A DNA stretch of 64,000 bases from Treponema sp. (GTDB taxonomy: Bacteria > Spirochaetota > Spirochaetia > Treponematales > Treponemataceae). Both the position numbers and the translations under genes were made by a program. Numbering within the stretch: position 1 is the stretch's first letter; each line of letters starts with the position of its first letter. This document shows, piece by piece, positions 56,810 through 64,000 of the stretch. The notes below the pieces were generated by a model. The model made no database searches. It saw nothing but the letters and a program-made list of their open reading frames with translations, and was not told where the DNA came from. The DNA lies in the NCBI GenBank assembly GCA_002749205.1, contig PDOP01000043.1, positions 1 to 64,000 on the forward strand, read 5' to 3'.

Positions 56810-58644
56810 TAGTTATATTTCCTCCAGCTCATTCTTATTTTCTTCAAGCCGAGCGTTTGTGTACCAAAATCAAAAATAAGTCTTGAAACAAACAAGGCAG
56901 TAAATACAGATGAAACAACACCTATAGATAAACTGTATGCAAATCCCTTAATTGGACCTGAGCCCAAGACCGACAAGAATACTGCCGCAATAAATGTTGT
57001 AACATTGGAGTCCATAATCGCCCAAAAGGCTTGGTCAAAGCCGGCTTCAATTGCCGCAGCTCTCGATTTGCCTAATTTCAACTCTTCTTTAATTCTTTCA
57101 AATATAACGACATTTGCATCAACTGCCATACCGATAGTCAAAATCATACCGGCGATACTTGGTAAACTCAATGTCATATTAAAGGCTGAAAGAACACTGA
57201 ACATTATGTATAAGTTTAAAACCTGTGCAATACAAGCATTTATACCTGCCTCCAAATAGTAAACCAGCATAAATACCAAAACAGCAATCAAGCCCCAAAA
57301 CAAAGCCATAACACCTTGATCTATTGCCTGTTTTCCCATAGTCGCACCAACACTTTGCTGGCTTTCCAAACTCAATGGAACATTCAACCATGCAGACCTC
57401 AAAACAGTTTTAAGGTTTTCTGCTTCCTTGGCGGAAAACCCGCTAATAGAGCCGCTTGCACCAATCTCTGTATTTATGACAGGGGCAGACTTAACTTTAT
57501 TGTCGGAAACGATAGCTAACCTCTTTCCCGTGTTTTCTCGGGTCAATTTCCTGAAAATTTCGGCACCTTCCGAATCAAGTGAAAACAGAACAAGCGGCTC
57601 GCCTGTAGTAGGGTCAGTAACGGTTCTTACCTCGGTAAGGTATCTGCCCTCCAATCCGGGTTTTTTCTTTATTACCAAAAAAGGCTCGTCTTCGTTTCTT
57701 TCATCAACACCGTAAGCATCTTTTTTATAAACACCCAAAAGCATTGTATCTTCAGGGATAATAGAAGGATCGAGCAAATTATAATTGGCATCAAATGTTT
57801 TACCGGGGTTAGCCGCATAATATGAGCGGAATGTTTTAGTTGCTTCATTATCAACTATGTGAAAAGCCAAAAGACCGCGACCCATAATGATTGAGTTAAT
57901 TTGGTCGGTATCAGTAGCACCGGGCAACTCCACATAAATTCTGTCTTCGCCCTGTTGTCTTATAATAGGCTCCGATAAACCGAACTTGTCGATTCTGCCC
58001 CGCAATGTTTCAATTGCCAAACTCATGGCATCTTTTTTTGCCTGAGCTACATCGATATTCTTTTTATCATCGACAGTTTTGGCTTTATCGTCTTTAGACT
58101 CTTTTGACTTACCGTCATCAGCAACCGACTCGCTTTTTTTAACGGCAGTAATCGAATCCAAATCAGCTTTAATAATCAAACTCATACCGCCGGATAAATC
58201 CAAGCCCAGCTTTACTGCCCCTGCCTGATGACTTTTGGTTTTTAAAATTGATTCTCTGTAATAATCTTCCAAAAGAGGTCGCAACTCATCTCGAACCTGT
58301 TGCTCTGAGCCGGCGGGGAATGATGCAACCAAATCAATCGCCGTCCATGATTCAGGCATTGATTTGTTCATTTTTTTTCTGTTTTGTTTTGCCTTTTTAA
58401 TCACGGCACTGTACTTTTGCTCATCTACCGAATCAGTCGAACCGGCCTTTGCCGCATCAATCAACTCGTTGACATCGTCTTGAGCCATGTTAATTGCATA
58501 ATCCCTGATTTTTTCTCTTGAGCCGAAAGCCAAAGAAGAATCTTTTTTGTCCGTTAAAAAATACCATCTTACAGTCGGGTATAAGAACATAAAACACATA
58601 CCCAAAACCGCTATAATGACAAACAGTCTACTAGTTTTTCTCAT
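56809..58644 (-). CDS. secD: protein translocase subunit SecD
   Basis: KLGLDLSGGMSLIIKAD; GLSEPIIRQQGEDRIYVELPGATD; GMAVDANVVIFERIKEE. Confidence 0.95.
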   Translation of the reverse strand: MRKTSRLFVIIAVLGMCFMFLYPTVRWYFLTDKKDSSLAFGSREKIRDYAINMAQDDVNELIDAAKAGSTDSVDEQKYSAVIKKAKQNRKKMNKSMPESWTAIDLVASFPAGSEQQVRDELRPLLEDYYRESILKTKSHQAGAVKLGLDLSGGMSLIIKADLDSITAVKKSESVADDGKSKESKDDKAKTVDDKKNIDVAQAKKDAMSLAIETLRGRIDKFGLSEPIIRQQGEDRIYVELPGATDTDQINSIIMGRGLLAFHIVDNEATKTFRSYYAANPGKTFDANYNLLDPSIIPEDTMLLGVYKKDAYGVDERNEDEPFLVIKKKPGLEGRYLTEVRTVTDPTTGEPLVLFSLDSEGAEIFRKLTRENTGKRLAIVSDNKVKSAPVINTEIGASGSISGFSAKEAENLKTVLRSAWLNVPLSLESQQSVGATMGKQAIDQGVMALFWGLIAVLVFMLVYYLEAGINACIAQVLNLYIMFSVLSAFNMTLSLPSIAGMILTIGMAVDANVVIFERIKEELKLGKSRAAAIEAGFDQAFWAIMDSNVTTFIAAVFLSVLGSGPIKGFAYSLSIGVVSSVFTALFVSRLIFDFGTQTLGLKKIRMSWRKYN

Positions 58645-58680
58645 ATAATAAAAATCTCCAACACAGAATAATCATATTAT

Positions 58681-58750
58681 TGAGGAGCTTGCCAAAGTGA
58701 TTTACTTAAATACAGTCGAAGTAAACTAAACCTTTGCAAGCGACTCAGTT
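58681..58750. repeat. TSE-3-like fragment
   Basis: GCTTGCCAAAGTGATTTACTT...AAGTAAACTAAACCTTTGCAAGCGACTCAG inverted repeat with TTGCAAGCGACTCA motif. Confidence 0.4.
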
Positions 58751-58755
58751 TTGAA

Positions 58756-59097
58756 TTAACTTTTAGCTTTTTCTTCAGAAGTGGTGTTTGTTGTCGTATT
58801 TTTTGGATTGACAACCGAACCAATAGCAGAGCGGTTAATTTCAATTTTGCAATTATCATCAACTTTGATGATAATCGACTTTTCTTTCAATGAACTGATA
58901 ACACCGTGAATACCGCCAATTGTAATAATCTTGTCGCCTTTTTTGGCTTCGGAGATCATCTGTTGCATTCTTTTTTGCTCTTTCTTTTGAGGTCGAATCA
59001 ACAAAAAATAAAAAATAGCAAAAAGGGCTGCCATTGTAACAAGCATGGATATACTGCCAAAACCGCTTGCACCCTGTAATAATGAAATAAAACTCAT
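58756..59097 (-). CDS. yajC: preprotein translocase subunit YajC
   Basis: FAIFYFLLIRPQKKEQKRMQQMISEAKKGDKIITIGGIHGVI. Confidence 0.93.
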   Translation of the reverse strand: MSFISLLQGASGFGSISMLVTMAALFAIFYFLLIRPQKKEQKRMQQMISEAKKGDKIITIGGIHGVISSLKEKSIIIKVDDNCKIEINRSAIGSVVNPKNTTTNTTSEEKAKS

Positions 59098-59259
59098 AAA
59101 TATATCCTTAAAAATAAAATAATACTAAACAAACTATCATTAAATTCTTTTTAAGTCAAGAGGGATGATTAAAAAAAAGTTAAAGCAATTTTAAAAGCAC
59201 AAAAAAAAGCAGGACTAACACCCTGCTCTTTCAACATTAAACTATCCAAGTTTAAAATC

Positions 59260-59463
59260 TTAATAATTTCTATTGGATTTTCTGCTTTTTTTCATAAGCT
59301 TTCGGCGGAGAGCTTTTTGCTTACGATTTTTGATAGTCGAAGGCTTTTCGTAATATTCACGCTTTTTCCACTCTCGAATTATACCCTCTTTTTCAACTTG
59401 ACGCTTAAAGCGTTTCAACGCTTTTTCTAAATTTTCAGTATCGTCAACTAAAACATGTGCCAT
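59260..59463 (-). CDS. rpsU: 30S ribosomal protein S21
   Basis: [47 protein letters not shown]. Confidence 0.95.
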   Translation of the reverse strand: MAHVLVDDTENLEKALKRFKRQVEKEGIIREWKKREYYEKPSTIKNRKQKALRRKLMKKSRKSNRNY

Positions 59464-59559
59464 TCTTACATCACCTCCCCTCGGCTTAGGATAATCGACA
59501 CTATACCATATTTTAAAAAAAAATGCAAGTAGCTCAAGTAGCTTAATGATAATATGTTT

Positions 59560-59726
59560 AAAGCAACCCTCGCCGGACTTAAATCTTTCTTCCTTATATG
59601 ATGATTATAATCGTTGTCTAAGTATAGCCAACTTTTCTTAAATTTTAATCGGAAGAAAGGATATCGTCCGGCTCAAAATCAGGTTAAACGATTTATTGGG
59701 CAATAAAGGGATTTCTTTTGATAACC
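59560..59726 (+). repeat. TSE-1 structured element copy E11
   Basis: GCCGGAC/GTCCGGC 59572-59578/59666-59672; CTTTCTTCC/GGAAGAAAG 59585-59593/59651-59659; apical GTTG-T-CTA-agta-TAG-C-CAAC 59613-59632. Confidence 0.88.
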
Positions 59727-59935
59727 ACGACCTGCGTTAGCGATTGTAGGAACGTCTGCCGTGTTTTTTAAAAACACGGCAGACGGATCCATTTTGCACA
59801 ATAATTTATTGTGCAAAATTAGCCGAAGCGATAGCGGAGTTCCGAAATGAGCGGCGGTTTGATTTAAGAAAAACTTTTATTTTTTTAATCTCAAACCGCA
59901 ACGCCCAAATGAATTATTTTCATTCAATAAGTCGT

Positions 59936-62233
59936 TTATTGGCTTTGCATCAAATTTCCAACGGTTGTAATTTCATAACCTTCTTCAAGCAATGCGATTA
60001 TCAAAAGCTCAAGCGAAGTATAAAGATAGTCCGCACGCGGAGCACCTGTCTTGCCTATGTAAATCGGTATAATGGAACCGTTTTTAACAGTGTCAAGTAT
60101 GTCGGCTATTATTTCCAAAGAGGGCTTATATAATTTCGGATGTGAATTATTATTCTCACTCGTTATCCAGTCGGGTACTTGAATATCGGGGACTATAAAA
60201 GTATAACCGGCCCAACGCCCCGCTTCAAGTATTGTCGGCGATAAAATATAAAAAGGGCTGTGCCAAATCAAAGACAACTCATATCCGGTTGCGTTGTAAA
60301 AGTTATCTTCGTTTCTTGCCAAACCGGCTCTGATAAAATTCCCGTCAATTCGGTAATTACTGTCGCTGAAATTCCATGTTGAAAAAAACATCGAGCCGCA
60401 TTGATGAGATGCCGCTGGTATTTCAGAAATCAGTTTCGGATTCGCTCCAATTGCTTCGCCATTTATAAAGAATGTAGCTTTAATGTTGTATTTATCCAGA
60501 ATGTAAAGCACTTGTGCAAGTCCTTCCGTAGTTTGCATTACATCGAATACAAGGGCGATTTTATTATTAAGCCTGTTACCGTTGGAAAACACACCTTTTT
60601 GCTGTTGTATTGTTTTTGAAAAATCTGTTTTTTTGGTCGGAGCTTTTATGTTTTCCGAAATCAGGCTTACGGTACTGTTTTCGTTTAAGGAGCGAACAAA
60701 AATCATATTCTTAAAATCACCGAAACCTGAATCTACATATACCCTGTAATTTAGGCTTCGGCTGTTTTTTTTATTTAGTTTTTTTTCATTGTCATCCGCA
60801 AGTATCCATTTTTTATCGCCGGCATATTTTATAATTTTAGAGACATTAGTTTTCATTCCGGTTGCATCCTCTACAGAAGCTGCCAAAACTGTTTTACCTG
60901 TTTTATCCCATGAAAAATCTTCTACTTCAGATAAAGTGATTATATCTACTGAGTTAGTCTTTGTATTAACTTTTAAAACCGCATTATCGGTTCCTGCAAA
61001 AAAAATATTGTCATTACCCCAACACGAAGAGATTATATTTTTTGTATGAACAACAGTAGCCGTTTTTTCTGTCCCGATATCATAAATCTCAAGACCTCTA
61101 TTGGTTTTTACGGCTATATGGGTTCCGGCCGGATTGGCACTTAAAATTTCCGCCTTGTTTAACTCTTCAAGTTTTTTAAAATTGTCTTTGCCCAATGTCC
61201 AAGTTTGAAAAGTTTTTTTTCCCGATTCAATTCCCGAAACAGATATAATCGGAATTTCTTTTTTCCAAAACACATCAACAAACGCCGTTGTTTCAGGCAA
61301 AAGCAAATACGGAATAATATTATTTCCTGCTGCAAATTTTAACGAATTAGAATCAGCTTTTAAAAGATAAACATGTCTTTTATTACGTACAAAAAGAATT
61401 GATTTTCCGGTTTCCGAAATAAACAAATCATCGTCTGCAGGATTTACAGCAAAAGGTAAATTACCGATTGATTGTCCGATACTGACCAATGAGTTATACA
61501 ACACCCGGGTAAGTATCTCCGTAGAGCTTATCCTGTAAACAGATGAGCCTGAAACAAACAAAAAATCACCCGACTTAAGCCATTTAATTGCAGAAATATT
61601 TCCCTCGCCCAATTTACACAGTGGCTTGGTTTTAGTTTGTGAAAGCCACGAAGGACGGGCAAAATATAAAATTGAATTTACCTCATAAATAAATGCAGAA
61701 GAATCCGCAGCCCATAAAACCGGCTTTGCATTTAAGGGAACATTTTCAGAAAGTGTAAATTGTTTATTAATTTTTGTATCGTATAAAACCAACTTACCCA
61801 ACACGCCGGATTTAGCTTCAACAAAACTTACCCAACGAGAATTAGGGCTTGTTTGCATTCGCATAAACATTCGCGAATTGGATTTTGCCTTTAAGTCAAA
61901 ATTTGAAAACACGCTGTCTTTAATTACTCTGCCTGTATTCACATCAACAGTTAAAAGCCCGAAGCGGTTCATAATTTGAAGAATTGCCCCGTTATCAAAA
62001 GATTCTACCGCTTCGGGAAAAAAAGTCAATTGTTCAAATCCGGCGGAATTATGATTTTTCAAAAACAGAGTATCAAACTCTTTACCGTTATAAGTTTCAG
62101 ATTTTACGACAAAAAGCAAGTCTCCGTTATCGTTCATATCAAAATCAGTAAAAGTGATTTGTGAAAAAGCATTTGAAACCGACAACGAAAATAAAATACT
62201 AACTATGCAAAAAATCCTAACGATATTTTTCAA
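59936..62233 (-). CDS. exported protein: N-terminal propeller-like region plus C-terminal polysaccharide-deacetylase-like domain
   Basis: Signal peptide; KIALVFDVMQTTEGLAQVLYILDKYNIKATFFINGEAIGANPKLISEI...HQCGSMFFSTWNFSDSNY. Confidence 0.78.
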   Translation of the reverse strand: MKNIVRIFCIVSILFSLSVSNAFSQITFTDFDMNDNGDLLFVVKSETYNGKEFDTLFLKNHNSAGFEQLTFFPEAVESFDNGAILQIMNRFGLLTVDVNTGRVIKDSVFSNFDLKAKSNSRMFMRMQTSPNSRWVSFVEAKSGVLGKLVLYDTKINKQFTLSENVPLNAKPVLWAADSSAFIYEVNSILYFARPSWLSQTKTKPLCKLGEGNISAIKWLKSGDFLFVSGSSVYRISSTEILTRVLYNSLVSIGQSIGNLPFAVNPADDDLFISETGKSILFVRNKRHVYLLKADSNSLKFAAGNNIIPYLLLPETTAFVDVFWKKEIPIISVSGIESGKKTFQTWTLGKDNFKKLEELNKAEILSANPAGTHIAVKTNRGLEIYDIGTEKTATVVHTKNIISSCWGNDNIFFAGTDNAVLKVNTKTNSVDIITLSEVEDFSWDKTGKTVLAASVEDATGMKTNVSKIIKYAGDKKWILADDNEKKLNKKNSRSLNYRVYVDSGFGDFKNMIFVRSLNENSTVSLISENIKAPTKKTDFSKTIQQQKGVFSNGNRLNNKIALVFDVMQTTEGLAQVLYILDKYNIKATFFINGEAIGANPKLISEIPAASHQCGSMFFSTWNFSDSNYRIDGNFIRAGLARNEDNFYNATGYELSLIWHSPFYILSPTILEAGRWAGYTFIVPDIQVPDWITSENNNSHPKLYKPSLEIIADILDTVKNGSIIPIYIGKTGAPRADYLYTSLELLIIALLEEGYEITTVGNLMQSQ

Positions 62234-62248
62234 TTACAACGCTCTCCT

Positions 62249-62482
62249 TCAGTCAGCAAAATCATCTAAAAATATATCCAAATCAGTTTCCAGTTGTAAA
62301 AGATCTTTTTCAATTTTGAGAATTTTCTTATTTACAATACCACTTTGAATTTCATGCAGCTTATCAAAAACCGTATCAACCTGCTCAAAATCAAGCTCCT
62401 GAACTTCAGACTGTCTAAAACTGTCTTCTACCCTGCCGCCCCCAAAAGAGTCAAAAAGTTTAATTATATCTTCACTGTTCAT
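62249..62482 (-). CDS. hypothetical protein
   Basis: 77 aa, acidic, coiled-coil-like; next to the 62495 ORF. Confidence 0.6.
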   Translation of the reverse strand: MNSEDIIKLFDSFGGGRVEDSFRQSEVQELDFEQVDTVFDKLHEIQSGIVNKKILKIEKDLLQLETDLDIFLDDFAD

Positions 62483-62494
62483 CTTTCCCTCAAC

Positions 62495-63085
62495 TTAACT
62501 TAAAAGACCTTTCACTGTTTTCCAAAATTCATCGGAAGCAATTTCTCCGTTTATAAAATCCTTAATTGCTTTTTGCAATTTTACGGGAAACCTCTCCCAA
62601 TACTTGGCAGACCAATCACCCATTGCGTCTCTAAGCCCTTTATTTTCGGCATCTGACATTTTGCCTATACCGTAACTTACAAACTGATGAGTCATATCAA
62701 GCATCACGGATTTTGGTATCCCGTTTATCTTATCACCTTTAGTTATCGGCTTAACATCACCATTATATGAGATATCTTCGGGTATCCATGAATTAAGCAA
62801 CGCTTCTGCCTGCTCACTTGAAAGATTTGGCGCTTCCTTTGCAATTAAATCCGCCGAAAATTTGCGTATCGTATCTGTCATGGTCGACACACTTGCCATA
62901 ATCGTCTTATTTATATTTTCCGCCATCTGTTTTCCGGCTTCCTCTCCGTTTAACATCAAACCGTTAGAAAGCCTATTTTTTCGTTTTTCAACAGCAGCTT
63001 CAAAAACATCAATTTCCCGTGCAGTAGAGCTGTTTAAAATATACTCAAGACTGGCTTCAAAAGCGCTTTTATTTTCCATAAACAA
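62495..63085 (-). CDS. hypothetical protein
   Basis: 196 aa ORF; no recognised motif. Confidence 0.65.
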   Translation of the reverse strand: MFMENKSAFEASLEYILNSSTAREIDVFEAAVEKRKNRLSNGLMLNGEEAGKQMAENINKTIMASVSTMTDTIRKFSADLIAKEAPNLSSEQAEALLNSWIPEDISYNGDVKPITKGDKINGIPKSVMLDMTHQFVSYGIGKMSDAENKGLRDAMGDWSAKYWERFPVKLQKAIKDFINGEIASDEFWKTVKGLLS

Positions 63086-63143
63086 ATTATAACCATTTTT
63101 TTCAATTTTGAAAAGAGTAAAAAGCCGGCATTTTATCTATTTT

Positions 63144-63379
63144 ATCGCAAGCCTTTGAATTGAGCCTGTTTACACAGGCTTCAATTCAAAGGCTTTTGCT
63201 CTCAACCAGCGTCTGACTTAAATCTTTGTTCCTTTAACTGCTTGAAATAATCAAAGTCTCGATAGATACTTTTAGTCTCAATAATCGAGCCTTCTTTTCT
63301 GATTGATAACAAGCGGAACAAAGGATACCGTCAGACTTAAAATCAGTGCAAGCGTAATGTTTATCACGCCGGTTTTCTG
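63144..63379 (+). repeat. TSE-1 structured element copy E12
   Basis: GTCTGAC/GTCAGAC 63211-63217/63330-63336; CTTTGTTCC/GGAACAAAG 63224-63232/63315-63323; apical AAG-T-CTCGAT..ATCGAG-C-CTT 63254-63293; 5' hairpin AGCCTTTGAATTGAGCCTGT..ACAGGCTTCAATTCAAAGGCTT. Confidence 0.88.
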
Positions 63380-63415
63380 CATAAAACCACGCCAAATTGA
63401 CAGCGACAGTTTTGA

Positions 63416-63739
63416 TTAATCCGGTAACTTTTTTTCATAAGATTCAACTATTTCTTTTATTTCTAAAATCATTTTTTGGTGGCTATCTGCAAGATTTCTG
63501 GCAGTGTTATCATCTAAATACATTGGCAAAAAAAGCTCATGAGGTTGAGATTGAAGAGCTTCGGAAATCTTTCTCAATGATTCTGCAGATACCCATTTTT
63601 GTTCATTTTCTATACTGTTGATAAAAGTAACAGAAAGTTTGGATTTCAGAGACAGGTCAAGTTGTGACATTTTTCTTAATTTGCGAAGTCGCTTTATATT
63701 AAAACTAAGCAAGGCTGCACAAGAATTTTTTTTGTCCAT
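63416..63739 (-). CDS. XRE-family HTH transcriptional regulator
   Basis: LRKLRKMSQLDLSLKSKLSVTFINSIENEQKWVSAESLRKISEALQ. Confidence 0.9.
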   Translation of the reverse strand: MDKKNSCAALLSFNIKRLRKLRKMSQLDLSLKSKLSVTFINSIENEQKWVSAESLRKISEALQSQPHELFLPMYLDDNTARNLADSHQKMILEIKEIVESYEKKLPD

Positions 63740-63845
63740 AGATGCTCTAATTTTACCCTAAAAGGGTATTTTTTTGCAAATATCTACCGGATAAAATTAT
63801 ATACCCCAATAGATTATAAACAGGGAATTTTTTGATTAAAAGAGC

Positions 63846-63956
63846 CTCTTGCAAAAGTTTAGTTACTTTTGCTCCCAAAGAAGCTCATTTCATTGCACTT
63901 TTTTGGTACATTTTGCAAGAAATTACAAAACTTGTCTGACGTGTGCAATTTCCTCA
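63846..63956 (+). repeat. TSE-3 intergenic repeat
   Basis: GCAAAAG-tttagtta-CTTTTGC (63851-63857/63866-63872), then AAAGAAGCTCATTTCATTGC...GAAATTACAAAACTTGTCTGAC...CAATTTCCTCA as at 42405-42484. Confidence 0.7.
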
Positions 63957-64000
63957 ACCATAAAAATAACTCTTTTTATTTAAGTAAAAATAAAATATCA

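Noticed and set aside
6816-63380. TSE-1 copies as integron attC sites
   Set aside because: They fold and have conserved unpaired bases like attC, but lie between unrelated housekeeping genes rather than cassettes, lack clear RYYYAAC/GTTRRRY terminal boxes, and no integrase gene is in the window. Kept only as an analogy for folded-DNA recognition.
1-64000. CRISPR arrays, transposases, prophage, rRNA and tRNA genes
   Set aside because: No regularly spaced direct repeats, no transposase or phage-like proteins, and no recognisable tRNA T-arm or rRNA signatures seen by eye; tRNAscan-SE and an IS search would be needed to exclude small cases.

Overview
Spirochaete chromosome segment; gene content, AT-rich composition and lipoprotein style suggest Treponema (inference, no database search). 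It holds about 54 mostly housekeeping CDSs: cysS, an ECF sigma/anti-sigma pair, pyrH, infA, cca, class I aldolase, RNB RNase, rlmN, U32 peptidase, GH13, two ABC systems (one with a DUF3798-like binding lipoprotein, one opp-type), photolyase, hslO, lytic transglycosylase, hsp20, ileS, nth, yajC-secD-secF and rpsU. I saw no rRNA, tRNA, CRISPR array, transposase or prophage. The most unusual content is intergenic. (1) About 13 dispersed copies of a ~170-270 nt structured element (called TSE-1 here). Its outer, inner and apical stems differ in sequence from copy to copy but stay complementary. Linkers (TTAAATC / GGATACC / AAAATCAGGTTAA) and an apical T.C mismatch are conserved. (2) A second family (TSE-2, 5 copies) with GGGGGGTAGCGGAAAAAC and GCGAGGGGGATACACCCCCT ends around a variable palindrome. 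(3) A looser third family (TSE-3). Other notable points: a (CAAA)15 tetranucleotide tract just after the start codon of a predicted lipoprotein, placed antisense inside the opp cluster (predicted ON/OFF phase variation); a canonical sigma-54 promoter with three helically phased TTGACACA boxes before hsp20; several promoters whose -10 box ends 5-7 nt before the ATG (leaderless mRNAs); and two small ORFs absent from the ORF track. Everything was read by eye and no search or folding program was run.
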